Shown: positions 59,901 to 62,525 of the stretch, piece by piece | Numbering within the stretch: the first letter of the stretch is position 1 | Layout of the letters: each line of letters opens with the position of its first letter | Origin: Heterohyrax brucei | Taxonomy: Eukaryota; Chordata; Mammalia; Hyracoidea; Procaviidae | DNA length: 64,000 bases | Direction of reading: 5' to 3' | NCBI GenBank assembly: GCA_028571685.1 | Contig: CM053141.1 | Span: 78,849,833-78,913,832 of the forward strand | The notes under the pieces: model-generated | Told to the model about the DNA's origin: nothing | Databases searched by the model: none | The model's input: the letters and a program-made list of their open reading frames with translations, nothing else | Translations under genes and position numbers: made by a program

Positions 59901-62525
59901 CACCAGGCACACCTTAGAATCCCTATGGGACAGTTCTACTTTGTCCTCTAGGGTCATTATGAGTTGGAATCGACTCAGGGTCAACAGGTGTGGTATGTGT
60001 TTGGGAACTGCAGCAGCACCTTGTGATCAAATGCATTAATATTTGTTTAGCAAAGCAAAAAAGGGTTCACATATAGTATAAAGACTATGTAGCCTCCATC
60101 AGTTTGGTCATTATTTTTTATTTGTTGCTTAGAAGTTTCAGAGCTTTTTAGATTTCAGAGTTATGTAGCACTTTATAACCATATCTGTAGTCACCACCTA
60201 GTCCAAAGAAAATAAAACATGTTTCTACAGTGAACTAGATGAGAGGATGTATATGGATAAGCTCTCCAAATGCCCACTTTACTAGTAAAAGTGGGTTATT
60301 AGCCTTACTTTCACATATGAAAGACAACACATAATGGATTGCCTAAAACAATCTGTATGGTTTACACCAATAGTTGTTAGTGGTTAATGGTATTGTGTAT
60401 CATATATTAACTAAAAGGCCTATATAATCATACCAACTACAGTAGATGCTTAATATTTAATGACATCTAGCTATAAAGAAAAATGAATTTGCACTCGAAA
60501 TACTAGCTTTGAAAATCATCCTTTTATTCACAAAATATCCTGTGCTATCTCTCTAACCTTTAGAGAGAGAGAATGCGCCGTAGTGTTATGCATTATATGT
60601 TTCTGTGCTGTGTGATTGAGTTTGTTTTGCCGAATTTGAAATTAACTGTGGTTGGTTTAATTTAGGTGTACGGATATCTAGCTTTCCCAATGATGAAGAC
60701 AAGAAACACCAACAAAGGAGCATTATTGGCTTCTTACAGGCTAGAAGCCAAGCCTTGCCAACCTCTGAGTGTATGCCAGAGAAAACTGACAAAGATCAGT
60801 TTACAAGACCTCTAGAAATGTCTCATAAGGAGAGTTTCTTTGATAAAAAAAGATCAGAAATGAAATGGAACCACCAAGACACATTTAGATGTGAAGCTAT
60901 GAATGAAAAAAGTATAGACACATCACAATCATTCCATGTTTTAAAGAAGATCAATGAGGATATAGAAACATCAAAGAATTCAGATAACTGTCAGATATTT
61001 ACATGTCCTGTTTGCTGTAGGGAGCAAGAAAGCATCAGTCTGGAAGCCTTTAATAGACACGTCGATGCATGTCTTGGTGGACCTTCTGTCAGTGAAGATC
61101 ATACTTTCTGTTCAGAAGTTAGCAAGAAAGAAAAGGTGCATCCTTCTCTTTTACTCTCTGAGAAGCAGGATTCTGACACTCATCAGAAGAATATAGAAAT
61201 CACTTCAGTTGACTCTGTAGGTCCGGTAGAGATTATAGATAACTTCTCTACTAAAGCAGAAAGTGTAGATGCTTTAAGCGATAAGCATGGCAAAGAGGAA
61301 TGTTCTAGCCTTCCTAGCAAGTCTTTTAATACTGAGTGCTTTCCTCAGAATTCTTCTTGTACTGTTTCACTGGAAAATGAAGATGGCGCATCATTAAGTA
61401 GGCAAGATTTCCTGCAACCTTCTTTACATGGAATGATAACAGACCAAGCGCTAGTCTGTCCTGTTTGTAACCTAGAACAGAAGACTTCAGATCTTGCTGT
61501 ATTCAATATGCATGTGGATGTTTGCTTAAATAAAGGTATTATCCAGGAACTGAGGAAGGATAAAGTAAACCCAGTCAACCAACCCAAAGAAAGCTCCACA
61601 AATACTGGTAAGTTTGCAGTCAGTGTAAGAAATTTGATTTTCTAGAAGTATGCCTTGTTACAATGAATGAGATTGTTGTTAAATCTGAGGGGCGTACCAT
61701 TAAAGGGGTAGTCTGTGTATGTTGCCCTTTAGAAAAATGCTAGTGACTTAACCACTACACCACCAGGGTTTTCGCCATACTGTAGGTTGAGATAAACTGA
61801 AGCCTCTGGATTTTTAATTGGGAGGAAAGTTTGGTTTGGACTTGACTGGAATGCAAAGGTTTAAGAAATGGAGTGATGAAATCAAAGAAGAAATTCCTTA
61901 AAACAACATTTGCCACAGTGGTAAATGAACCATAATTACATAGTTAACAAAGTCTCCTTAACTTCAGTTTTGTAGTTCTAACACTACTTAAATTTTAAAA
62001 GTAAATGTAATATTGGTAAAACTAGTAAACTGCAAAGAAATTATGCTGATAAAGTTAGTTTCTTATATGTATTAATACAAACTACAGTACTGTGGAAGTT
62101 TATTGTTATTCATCAGTTTTAACTTTAAAATTTTTTATACCGTTTTTGAATTGTTTCATTCTGCTCATTATGGACTATCTTGTCTTCTCTTCCCTCTGTA
62201 GACAGCTCAGGGAGTGTACAGAAGATTGTGACAAGAGGAAGGTATGTTGGAGTCAACTCAACAGCAAATTGCTTTCAGTTTGGTTGGTTTTATGTCAGTT
62301 TGAACAAAACTGGCTACAAAGCTCATATTTTGAGGTCTAACTTTTAAGAGCTATTATCACGTAAAAAAATCAATGATTTGTAAAATTATTCTTTTTAAAT
62401 CTCTTCCTGCATTTTAACTGTGTGTTCTTTCTGGTTTCAGGCCAGGACTGATAGCAAAGTATTCGAGATCAAAGAAGACAAAGCCAAACAATTCCAGTCA
62501 CACCCTTGATCTCTTTTTTAAATGA
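5970..62525 (+). CDS. POLK: DNA polymerase kappa, 14 coding exons, complete coding region
   Basis: Y-family translesion polymerase, nuclear, which bypasses minor-groove N2-dG adducts and extends mismatched termini. The exons join at 5970-6101, 7800-7919, 34456-34608, 36560-36691, 44331-44484, 49306-49545, 50755-50879, 52288-52454, 54452-54484, 57927-58023, 59334-59505, 60666-61607, 62202-62241 and 62441-62525. They total 2592 nt, encoding 863 residues plus TGA; human POLK, as recalled, is 870. Seen in the translation: an N-clasp helix (about 1-84); the palm motif [12 protein letters not shown] with Asp106; [11 protein letters not shown] with Asp197 and Glu198, giving the metal-binding triad; a helix-hairpin-like segment [12 protein letters not shown]; a little-finger domain ending near 510; a REV1-binding FF pair at 566-567; two C2HC UBZ fingers at about 619-647 and 770-798; and the C-terminal PIP-like HTLDLFFK. 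All introns are GT-AG and the phases agree. The start ATG has a good Kozak context (accATGG). The upstream non-coding exon 1 is not identified. No damage to the gene is seen. Confidence 0.97.
6360..7130 (-). mobile_element. Old L1 (L1M type) ORF2 3' fragment, split by an AfroSINE
   Basis: The minus-strand L1 signature is ttacaaacaatactacagca, then gcgctccatactggttgtat and cacttccaccactaatatat. After the SINE it continues with gtgtggctttaatttgtatt and caccttttcatacgtttaaa. Diverged, so an old insertion. Confidence 0.75.
6815..7012 (-). repeat. AfroSINE inserted in an L1M
   Basis: Minus-strand copy. The plus strand reads agggttttcagggctgtaaa, then gcagcagactgacacatctt, then agcagccaagcacttgatca and the reversed head ccacaaggactccctt. 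Confidence 0.85.
7255..7740 (+). mobile_element. Solo LTR fossil, ERVL/MaLR-like
   Basis: Begins gggttgaactatgtccacct and ends with an aataaaactt region followed by tgttaaggctgcccacatg and a ctgttatcgcagtgctaaat terminus, the layout of MaLR/ERVL-type LTRs. It looks like a single LTR with no internal region. Old and broken; the family assignment is tentative. Confidence 0.55.
7800..7919 (+). CDS. POLK: POLK exon 3, residues 45-84
   Basis: 120 nt, phase 0 to 0, with acceptor tttgtag and donor gtattt. It encodes the lysine- and glutamine-rich helix starting [14 protein letters not shown] and ending QLRKAQLQ. This is part of the N-clasp, which wraps the DNA in the known POLK structure. The 26.5-kb intron 3 follows. 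Confidence 0.96.
8160..8303 (-). repeat. AfroSINE
   Basis: Plus-strand reading: ttgccattgagtcaattcca (reversed tail), a diverged middle, then ttaaccactacaccagcagg and atttcc (reversed head). Confidence 0.85.
8605..9700 (+). mobile_element. L1 LINE fragment, ORF2 3' end
   Basis: Translation shows typical L1 ORF2 C-terminal text: [28 protein letters not shown], and [19 protein letters not shown] followed by [14 protein letters not shown]. Interrupted by a TA/CA microsatellite and by stops. 5' truncated. Confidence 0.88.
8916..8957. repeat. TA/CA microsatellite
   Basis: acacacatacatatata then a pure TA run then acacacat, inside the L1 at 8605-9700. Probably length-variable. Confidence 0.85.
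9701..10139. other. Intron 3 sequence, no recognised feature
   Basis: No coding, RNA or repeat signal that I can name. Confidence 0.4.
10140..10790 (-). mobile_element. Old L1M fragment, antisense, split by an AfroSINE
   Basis: taccataatttatttaccca on the left and tctaatggtgtaagatggta with tttgattatgacctagatag on the right resemble the antisense L1 ORF2/3' region. Strongly diverged. Confidence 0.5.
10383..10590 (-). repeat. AfroSINE, long subtype
   Basis: Minus-strand copy: cagttgttgagtcagttcca (reversed tail), then the long-form middle gactgattctccagaagtag, then tttctggttttcagttagca-like text and accacccaggaattc (reversed head). Confidence 0.85.
10991..11196 (+). repeat. AfroSINE
   Basis: gagccctcctgatgcagtgg head, aagatgtagcagtctgcttc middle, tagttggaattgactcagtg tail with ggcagcaggtttgggtttt. 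This subtype carries the extra 'gcagtctgcttcc' middle. Confidence 0.88.
11389..11551 (+). repeat. AfroSINE
   Basis: Short form: aaaccctgatggtgtagtgg, gctgctaaccagaaggttgg, tatggagcagttctactttg, gagttggaattgactcagtg and a ggtttggtttc end. Confidence 0.92.
11784..11815 (+). repeat. AfroSINE head fragment
   Basis: aaaaaccctggtggtatagt only; the rest of the element is absent. Confidence 0.6.
11853..12056 (+). repeat. AfroSINE
   Basis: ggagccctggtagcatagta head; the middle reads gagagaaagacctggctatt and gcctaggagaccttctg; the tail reads actatgagtgaaatcaactt and then gacgcctaataacattaaca. The tail ends like the RTE 3' terminus, not with the usual ggtttggttt. Confidence 0.85.
12100..12560 (+). mobile_element. 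Old L1M fragment, ORF2 3' part
   Basis: gactaaattgaaatcaagaa, then a stretch like 'gaaaatgatcagaagttctg' and 'caatgttcaacatcactgc' follow the L1 ORF2 C-terminal layout. Diverged. Confidence 0.6.
12561..12985. other. Probable old interspersed repeat, family not assigned
   Basis: The text order (gccatatgactaagttttgt, ggagggcatgctcttctcct, gactcatcactgtggatagc) is that of a dispersed ancient mammalian repeat, but I cannot name the family. No coding signal. Confidence 0.3.
12990..13196 (+). mobile_element. L1 3' UTR end, 5' truncated copy
   Basis: Carries the L1 3' terminus gtggaagctgcatataggtg and gggaatgtacattttcattc, ending in an A run at 13187-13197. The same terminus occurs on the minus strand at 40432-40575 and 41526-41790. 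Imperfect flanking repeats (agactaggcttgccgacc and agactaggggtttgtcggcc) look like a decayed target-site duplication. Confidence 0.8.
13300..14725 (+). mobile_element. L1 LINE fragment, ORF1 and inter-ORF region
   Basis: Shows L1 ORF1: [20 protein letters not shown], a coiled-coil region, [20 protein letters not shown], and the C-terminal [13 protein letters not shown] with [17 protein letters not shown]. The inter-ORF segment (14230-14725) matches that of the L1s at 22350-24665 and 37775. ORF1 is broken by several stops. There is no ORF2 beyond the junction near 14725. Confidence 0.85.
14726..14907. other. Short unassigned segment
   Basis: An open stretch continues from the L1 inter-ORF region but has no recognisable protein; it may be unrelated flank. 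Confidence 0.3.
14908..14943. repeat. GA-rich low-complexity tract
   Basis: Run of agaaaaaagaaggaaaggaa type at the 3' side (minus strand) of an AfroSINE. Confidence 0.7.
14943..15100 (-). repeat. AfroSINE lacking the tail
   Basis: Plus-strand reading: aaaccctgtggggcagagta, tctgtaatctttatggaagc, gattgccacatctttcccct, tcaaaccaccaagctatcgg. The terminal tail segment is missing. Confidence 0.85.
15110..15654 (-). mobile_element. Old L1M 3' fragment, antisense
   Basis: ccagcataatttattgactg, cccattttccattgaattga and gctgtacttgggtttgttct follow the antisense 3' end of ancient L1 elements. Diverged. Confidence 0.6.
15655..17745 (-). mobile_element. L1 LINE 3' half, antisense (3' UTR and ORF2 C-terminus)
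   Basis: On the minus strand, ORF2 C-terminal text [20 protein letters not shown] and [11 protein letters not shown] occurs at 16921-17262, followed by a long 3' UTR (about 16560 down to 15660) ending in T runs at 15657-15670 (the poly(A) tail on the other strand). This is probably the 3' part of the element whose 5' part is at 18090-22345. About 1 kb of ORF2 is missing between them. Confidence 0.85.
17746..18085 (+). mobile_element. RTE (Bov-B-like) LINE fragment, reverse transcriptase region
   Basis: Conceptual reading follows the [19 protein letters not shown], then SNITCK-like text, [18 protein letters not shown], and the [16 protein letters not shown] block. Several stops. It sits exactly in the ORF2 gap of the antisense L1. 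Confidence 0.8.
18498..18545 (+). repeat. AfroSINE tail fragment in L1
   Basis: ctatgagtaggaattaactt then gacaacagtgggtttggttt: tail only. Confidence 0.7.
18909..18974. repeat. Perfect 33-bp tandem duplication
   Basis: Two adjacent identical 33-bp units, 18909-18941 and 18942-18974, beginning tatatatgcctgtgagatca. They lie in L1 ORF2; 33 bp is 11 codons. Confidence 0.97.
19120..19290 (+). repeat. AfroSINE inserted in antisense L1
   Basis: gttcctggtggtatagtggc head, tgtgctaaccgaaaagttgt, cttggaaactgtatggggca, tgtgaatcagaattgactga tail with ggcttggttt. Confidence 0.9.
22350..24665 (-). mobile_element. Second L1 LINE, antisense, 5' end kept, truncated in ORF2
   Basis: On the minus strand the element starts near 24665 (caaggtcaaggcggcagagt). 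The 5' UTR runs to about 23600 and includes two 94-bp-spaced similar units. ORF1 remnants lie at about 22930-23560, and ORF2 starts around 22790 with [20 protein letters not shown]. It ends abruptly in the endonuclease region at 22350, where the 5' end of the other L1 begins. Confidence 0.87.
24666..25501. other. Intron 3 sequence, no recognised feature
   Basis: AT-rich; possibly old LINE-derived text at the left but not assignable. Confidence 0.4.
25502..25712 (+). repeat. MIR SINE
   Basis: Follows MIR throughout: gcacaggctttgaactaact, tgtagtttcctcatctctaa, aatggaattaataattattt, cattaaataagataactcag, and actcagtaaatgttacttct. Confidence 0.85.
25785..25955 (-). repeat. MIR SINE
   Basis: Antisense MIR: cccactttacaagtacagga, taataagtgtcagctctggg, ccttattcttaaccattgtg. 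Confidence 0.75.
25956..27884. other. Intron 3 sequence with a T-rich tract
   Basis: No gene seen. 27270-27720 is strongly T-rich on the plus strand. 26870-26990 resembles a dispersed old repeat (gaaggacattccagacaggg) that I cannot name. Confidence 0.4.
27885..27980 (+). repeat. AfroSINE 3' half
   Basis: ggcactctttggaaacatgg, agttctactctgtcctatag, ggtcacagagtcagaagtgg. Head missing. Confidence 0.8.
27981..28735. other. Intron 3 sequence, no recognised feature
   Basis: No coding, RNA or clear repeat signal. Confidence 0.4.
28736..28780 (+). repeat. Old MIR/L2-type end fragment
   Basis: tttgttaagcacctattatg followed by tgcc, a common ancient SINE/LINE end signature. Confidence 0.4.
28820..29705 (+). 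mobile_element. RTE LINE 3' part
   Basis: Follows the same order as the RTE at 41000: ctcaatctgtatgttgagca, the YADD-region remnant, [14 protein letters not shown] text, KKEEDR, and the terminal gagctcaatggcacctaaca with gcaacaacaac. Several stops. A reversed AfroSINE tail scrap (28783-28815) precedes it. Confidence 0.85.
29990..31815 (+). mobile_element. L1 LINE 3' end (ORF2 C-terminus and 3' UTR), split by an AfroSINE
   Basis: ORF2 C-terminus reads [20 protein letters not shown] and [20 protein letters not shown] (30440-30697). The 3' UTR continues to about 31815 (gaactgggtggtgcctggct, ggctaccactgcagactact). The same 3' UTR text recurs at 40560-40920. 5' truncated and broken. Confidence 0.85.
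30905..31066 (+). repeat. AfroSINE in L1 3' UTR
   Basis: aaaacctgctggtatagtag, tccttggaaactgtatgggg, gcgaattagaattgactctg, tttgatttggggttt. Confidence 0.88.
31830..31955 (+). repeat. AfroSINE with internal deletion
   Basis: gcgctcgtggcatagtggtt and ctatggctgctaaacaaaag, then jumps to tctctatgaatcagaattaa. The middle third is missing. Confidence 0.8.
32240..32402 (-). repeat. AfroSINE
   Basis: Plus-strand reading: tgttgagtcgtttccaattt, ccaaggagcatgtggtggat, gttagcagccgtagcactta, accactatgtcaccaggatt. Confidence 0.92.
32403..32889. other. Intron 3 sequence, possibly old L1M antisense
   Basis: AT-rich; weak resemblance to the antisense 3' region of old L1 but not enough to call. Confidence 0.3.
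32890..33082 (-). repeat. AfroSINE, subtype with extra middle
   Basis: tgatgttgagtcaattctga, ctatagggcagcatagaggt, tctttatagaagcagacagc, cttagcagccgagcacgtac. Confidence 0.9.
33083..33864. other. Intron 3 sequence, no recognised feature
   Basis: No gene or nameable repeat. A short CA run lies near 33771-33800. Confidence 0.4.
33865..34021 (-). repeat. AfroSINE
   Basis: ctctgagtctgtcccaactc, agagtagaactgccccatat, gttagcagccgtagctctta, actactacaccactaagatt. Confidence 0.92.
34070..34190 (+). repeat. L2 LINE 3' end fragment
   Basis: ctatggagccagggtgtatt, cactgcaatatccacgaaca, gtgcctgacaacatagtaga: classic L2 3' end order. Confidence 0.65.
34456..34608 (+). CDS. POLK: POLK exon 4, residues 85-135, first catalytic motif
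   Basis: 153 nt, phase 0 to 0, with acceptor aaattttag and donor gtaagt. It begins [10 protein letters not shown] and carries [18 protein letters not shown], the Y-family palm motif with the metal-binding Asp106 (human Asp107) and the Phe-Tyr of the steric gate region. Confidence 0.97.
34700..34905 (-). repeat. Probable MIR fragment, antisense
   Basis: gtgctttataaatcactcac, gaatcttgtcaacatccctt, atttttatttccattaatag. Diverged. Confidence 0.45.
34987..35100 (+). repeat. Possible hAT-type DNA transposon remnant
   Basis: ggcaaactagggcgtacagg then a G run, then cttactataatcatacctat and tcatttattattatagttgc. This follows an old dispersed mammalian element with a ggcaaactacggc start. Family name not certain. 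Confidence 0.4.
35240..35440 (+). mobile_element. Possible LTR-type fossil fragment
   Basis: gatggttaaggttgtgtatc with tcagtttggctgaactgtag resembles the start of afrotherian LTRs. It looks partial and old. Family uncertain. Confidence 0.3.
35533..35693 (-). repeat. AfroSINE
   Basis: cactgctgtcgagtggggtc, agagtagaactgccccatag, gcacctggcagattggaact, gttagcagatgtagcactta, ccactagggtttcc. Retained CpGs suggest a fairly young copy. Confidence 0.93.
35694..36559. other. Intron 4 unique sequence
   Basis: AT-rich, no nameable repeat, ending in the exon 5 acceptor tract. Confidence 0.5.
36560..36691 (+). CDS. POLK: POLK exon 5, residues 136-179
   Basis: 132 nt, phase 0 to 0, with acceptor tatctttcag and donor gtaagt. 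It encodes [19 protein letters not shown] and then the stretch ending KYRAVSKE. The YxxRRFGVRxAMPG pattern is the conserved fingers region that contacts the incoming nucleotide in DinB/kappa polymerases. Confidence 0.97.
37053..37210 (+). repeat. AfroSINE
   Basis: aaaaccaggtggcgtagtag, ctgtggctgttaaccaaaat, atatggggcagttctgctct, tgtgagtcagaatcaactct. Confidence 0.92.
37340..37635 (-). mobile_element. RTE LINE fragment, antisense, joined to a RTE/SINE-like end
   Basis: The minus strand of 37340-37495 follows the RTE RT block [17 protein letters not shown] and [20 protein letters not shown]. 37500-37635 continues with gactcatagtgaccctgttt and gttgctgtgagtttgaatca. The latter has both tail orientations, so it may be a SINE scrap or the RTE end. 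Confidence 0.65.
37775..40970 (+). mobile_element. L1 LINE with 5' UTR, ORF1 and 3' UTR but most of ORF2 missing
   Basis: The 5' UTR starts near 37775 (gatggtgcagtagatgtatg, then atgaatccagtacatgtgac) and matches that of the L1 at 24665. It includes two 94-bp-spaced units (38194, 38288). ORF1 is at about 38740-39680 and the inter-ORF region runs to about 40080. Immediately after comes the ORF2 C-terminal end (gtatgctgagtggaattagt) and the 3' UTR to 40970. About 3.5 kb of ORF2 is absent. ORF1 is broken by stops. Confidence 0.82.
40432..40575 (-). mobile_element. Short L1 3' end inserted into L1 3' UTR
   Basis: T run (A tail on the other strand) then gactgagtgaaaatgtacat and cacctatatgcagcttccac. 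Severely 5' truncated. Nearly identical to the L1 3' end at 41526, so recent. Confidence 0.8.
40985..43075 (+). mobile_element. RTE LINE 3' part, split by an antisense L1
   Basis: Left arm 40985-41525: [40 protein letters not shown], and [20 protein letters not shown]. Right arm 42699-43075: tgtaccctggactgccacca, ending gagttggaactgactcaaaa and gcacctaacaacggcag. The left arm has a 126-codon open stretch, so this is one of the better-kept RTE copies, but it is 5' truncated. Confidence 0.9.
41526..42698 (-). mobile_element. Young 5'-truncated L1 inserted in RTE, with target-site duplication
   Basis: On the minus strand, ORF2 C-terminus at 42515-42700 ([40 protein letters not shown]) is followed by a GC-richer 3' UTR ending in an A-rich tail at 41526-41540. 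It is flanked by agaattgatgccttttt (41511-41527) and agaattgatgctttt (42699-42713). Few mutations. Confidence 0.92.
43076..43934. other. Intron 5 unique sequence
   Basis: No gene or nameable repeat. Confidence 0.5.
43935..44060 (-). repeat. AfroSINE, 5' truncated
   Basis: tgttgccattaagttgattc, gactcatagccaccctgtgg, taaacttttatagaagcaga, tgccacatctttctcctgca; the reversed head is missing. Confidence 0.88.
44331..44484 (+). CDS. POLK: POLK exon 6, residues 180-230, catalytic Asp-Glu
   Basis: 154 nt, with acceptor ctattgaag and donor gtaagc, ending in phase 1. It contains [11 protein letters not shown] with the Asp197-Glu198 pair (human Asp198-Glu199), the second half of the metal-binding triad. 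The tail [13 protein letters not shown] differs from the recalled human RRYFIKMGSSVEN and is clearly a less constrained segment. Confidence 0.97.
44790..46150 (-). mobile_element. Old L1M 3' fragment, antisense, split by an AfroSINE
   Basis: tggtaaccactagctttggt, tgtaagtggggtcatataat, tgattttgcgtttctctctt-like text, and ggatttagccccatatcag on the left of the SINE; tgtaggctgtctcttcactt and gcttcattctttcacatgtg on the right. Typical of antisense L1M 3' ends. Confidence 0.75.
45626..45785 (+). repeat. AfroSINE with target-site duplication
   Basis: ggaaaccctagtggcatagt head; tatgagtcagaatcaactca tail. Flanks tatcagatatatgg and tatcagatgcatgg form a 14-bp duplication with two differences, inside L1M. 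Confidence 0.93.
46785..46866. repeat. Local duplication, copy A
   Basis: Similar to 47499-47582 (copy B): shares tatgtcaaatcat, gtttcc.ataata.ttttgc and ttgcagtatgtttaaacata. Not a repeat family I recognise. Confidence 0.75.
46888..46926 (+). repeat. AfroSINE tail fragment
   Basis: ccatgagtcagatccgactt then gacggcacttggcttgg. Confidence 0.65.
46935..46985. repeat. TG/TA microsatellite
   Basis: Run of gtatgtgtgtgcacatat and tatatgtgtatatatatatg. Confidence 0.75.
47499..47582. repeat. Local duplication, copy B
   Basis: Partner of 46785-46866, same orientation, about 713 bp apart, roughly 80-85 percent alike by eye. Confidence 0.75.
49306..49545 (+). CDS. POLK: POLK exon 7, kappa-specific palm insert
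   Basis: 240 nt, phase 1 to 1, with acceptor gtaatttag and donor gtattt. It encodes an acidic, proline- and serine-rich stretch (about 231-280) unlike bacterial DinB. Then comes [19 protein letters not shown] and [11 protein letters not shown], which rejoins the conserved palm core. Confidence 0.96.
49546..50754. other. Intron 7, unique sequence
   Basis: No repeat recognised. 49860-50095 has unusually balanced composition and a moderately open frame but no known protein. Confidence 0.45.
50755..50879 (+). CDS. POLK: POLK exon 8, palm-thumb boundary
   Basis: 125 nt, phase 1 to 0, with acceptor cttttaag and donor gtgaga. It encodes [20 protein letters not shown] and then [11 protein letters not shown]. 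The ASxGIAxNxxLAKxxSxxxKPNGQ pattern is among the most conserved in Y-family polymerases. Confidence 0.97.
50880..51840. other. Intron 8 unique sequence
   Basis: AT-rich, with a short TA/CA stretch at 50940-50970; no gene or nameable repeat. Confidence 0.45.
51841..52055 (+). mobile_element. RTE LINE 3' end, 5' truncated
   Basis: ggagggacagtgaaaaagag, gacttaagcataaaaacaat, gtgggtcagaactgacttgg and cagcacctaacgacaacagc, the RTE terminus. Confidence 0.87.
52288..52454 (+). CDS. POLK: POLK exon 9, thumb helix-hairpin segment
   Basis: 167 nt, phase 0 to 2, with acceptor ctcttctag and donor gtattt. It begins [17 protein letters not shown], a helix-hairpin-helix type DNA contact in the thumb, and ends LGLGSTHLE plus a split arginine codon. 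Confidence 0.96.
52580..52752 (-). repeat. AfroSINE, subtype with extra middle
   Basis: ctgtaatctttacggaagca, gactgtcatatctttctcct, gttagtagctgagtgcttaa, ccactgtaccactagggctc; reversed tail missing. Confidence 0.9.
52830..53345 (-). mobile_element. L1 LINE fragment, antisense, ORF2 3' region
   Basis: tatggttttgatttgcatct, tggattaatttgtctttttg, atttaggtctttcatccagt, gggtcgtgtttcactttttt: the antisense L1 ORF2 end. Confidence 0.82.
53358..53470 (+). repeat. L2 LINE 3' end fragment
   Basis: ttgagggcaagagcttgatc, catctccagggcctagaccc, tagtaggctcaataagtatt. Confidence 0.75.
53598..54035 (-). mobile_element. Solo LTR fossil, ERVL/MaLR-like, antisense
   Basis: Plus strand begins gttgtcttagtcacctagtg with cataacagaaataccacagg-type text and ends near catggcccagccacgttgat. 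Same broad LTR type as 7255-7740, opposite orientation. Single LTR, no internal region, broken. Confidence 0.6.
54036..54451. other. Intron 9, unique sequence before exon 10
   Basis: No repeat recognised; ends in a T-rich tract used as the exon 10 acceptor. Confidence 0.45.
54452..54484 (+). CDS. POLK: POLK exon 10, 33-nt microexon
   Basis: 33 nt, phase 2 to 2, with acceptor tttaatttcaag and donor gtatgt. It encodes [10 protein letters not shown] flanked by two split arginine codons, matching [12 protein letters not shown] of human POLK as recalled. Skipping this exon would keep the frame. Confidence 0.95.
54485..55359. other. Intron 10 unique sequence
   Basis: AT-rich; no gene or nameable repeat. 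Confidence 0.45.
55607..56064 (-). mobile_element. Solo LTR fossil, ERVL/MLT-like, antisense, inside L1M
   Basis: Plus strand: acaaattaccacaaacttag, ttattctctcacagttccag, ccttggctcatggtcccatc, ttgtgattacattggggcca. A single LTR. Older than the RTE next to it or of similar age; broken. Confidence 0.6.
55857..55873. repeat. CT microsatellite in LTR
   Basis: ctctctctctctcttt run. Confidence 0.7.
56098..57120 (+). mobile_element. RTE LINE 3' part inside L1M
   Basis: aattatggagaacattgtga start, ttaatctgtatgctgaggaa, tatgcagatgacataacctt (YADD box), aaaatcctgacaactggacc, and the terminus ttgacttgatggcacctaac. Flanking atcaaaatcatg (56086-56097) and atcaaaatcaca (57300-57311) look like its target-site duplication. 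Broken by stops. Confidence 0.85.
57122..57290 (-). repeat. AfroSINE at the RTE 3' end
   Basis: gttaagtcaattctgactca, tttccaaggagcagctggtg, ttgtttaacaaccaagctgt, gaaccgctgtaccaccacag. A short internal duplication (aactttttgtt) is present. Confidence 0.9.
57591..57926. other. Intron 10 right flank, unique
   Basis: No repeat recognised; leads into the exon 11 acceptor. Confidence 0.45.
57927..58023 (+). CDS. POLK: POLK exon 11, start of little finger
   Basis: 97 nt, phase 2 to 0, with acceptor tctctgtag and donor gtattt. It encodes [19 protein letters not shown] and then [13 protein letters not shown]. This is the linker and first helix of the little-finger (PAD) domain. Confidence 0.96.
58346..58592 (+). 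repeat. AfroSINE, long subtype
   Basis: tggtccctgagtaatgcaaa head, agctgctaggaaggttgcta, ccctgatgatccttgtagta, gaaaaatcagccactaaaaa, caccgtgagtcagagccatc tail. Confidence 0.85.
58593..59333. other. Intron 11 right part
   Basis: Mostly unique. 58905-58960 (cagtagctggcatatagtag, gcacacaataagtacg) is an old MIR/L2 end. Confidence 0.45.
59334..59505 (+). CDS. POLK: POLK exon 12, little finger
   Basis: 172 nt, phase 0 to 1, with acceptor ttgttatag and donor gtataa. It encodes [20 protein letters not shown] and then the helix [15 protein letters not shown], ending [10 protein letters not shown] plus a split glycine. This is the core of the little-finger domain. Confidence 0.97.
59506..59823. other. 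Intron 12 left part, unique
   Basis: No repeat recognised. Confidence 0.45.
59835..59999 (+). repeat. AfroSINE with perfect target-site duplication
   Basis: agaaaccctggtggcatagt head, tggctactaacccaaaggtt, tatgggacagttctactttg, tatgagttggaatcgactca tail. Flanked by tttgggaactg at 59824-59834 and 60000-60010, an exact 11-bp duplication. Confidence 0.96.
60011..60665. other. Intron 12 right part, unique
   Basis: No repeat recognised; ends in the exon 13 acceptor. Confidence 0.45.
60666..61607 (+). CDS. POLK: POLK exon 13, PIP-like, REV1-binding and two UBZ fingers
   Basis: 942 nt, the largest coding exon, phase 1 to 1, with acceptor gtttaatttag and donor gtaagt. In order: the end of the little finger (VRISSFPN); RSIIGFLQ at 526-533, a PCNA-binding candidate; KESFFDKK with Phe566-Phe567, the REV1-interacting motif; UBZ1 with Cys622, Cys625, His640 and Cys644; a serine- and glutamate-rich linker; and UBZ2 with Cys773, Cys776, His791 and Cys795. 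UBZ fingers bind ubiquitinated PCNA. The linker between the fingers looks several residues shorter than human, from memory. Confidence 0.96.
61742..61777 (-). repeat. AfroSINE head fragment
   Basis: ctagtgacttaaccactaca then ccaccagggtttt: the reversed head only, in intron 13. Confidence 0.75.
62202..62241 (+). CDS. POLK: POLK exon 14, 40 nt
   Basis: 40 nt, phase 1 to 2, with acceptor ccctctgtag and donor gtatgt. It encodes [12 protein letters not shown] with split codons at both ends. The recalled human counterpart reads VTRTKRPG, while this reads VTRGRPG, so one codon seems to be missing at the 3' end of the exon. The intron immediately after it begins with an AfroSINE-tail match (62243-62291). 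Confidence 0.92.
62243..62291 (+). repeat. AfroSINE tail fragment at the exon 14 splice donor
   Basis: tatgttggagtcaactcaac then agcaaattgctttcagtttg and gttggtttt. Against the tail consensus tatgagttggaatcaactc it shows one short gap and one substitution over the first 27 columns, then the GGTTTGGTTT-type end. Intron 14 begins at 62242, so the match starts at donor position +2. Confidence 0.8.
62441..62525 (+). CDS. POLK: POLK exon 15 (coding part), C terminus with PIP motif
   Basis: 85 coding nt in phase 2, with acceptor tctggtttcag. It encodes [17 protein letters not shown] and then [10 protein letters not shown] followed by TGA at 62523-62525. The basic cluster suits a nuclear localisation signal. 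LDLFF is the hydrophobic core of the C-terminal PCNA-interacting box, which, as in human, lacks the canonical glutamine. Confidence 0.96.

Noticed and set aside
60755-61645. Separate 296-codon zinc-finger gene
   Set aside because: It is POLK exon 13 running past its donor at 61607 into intron 13.
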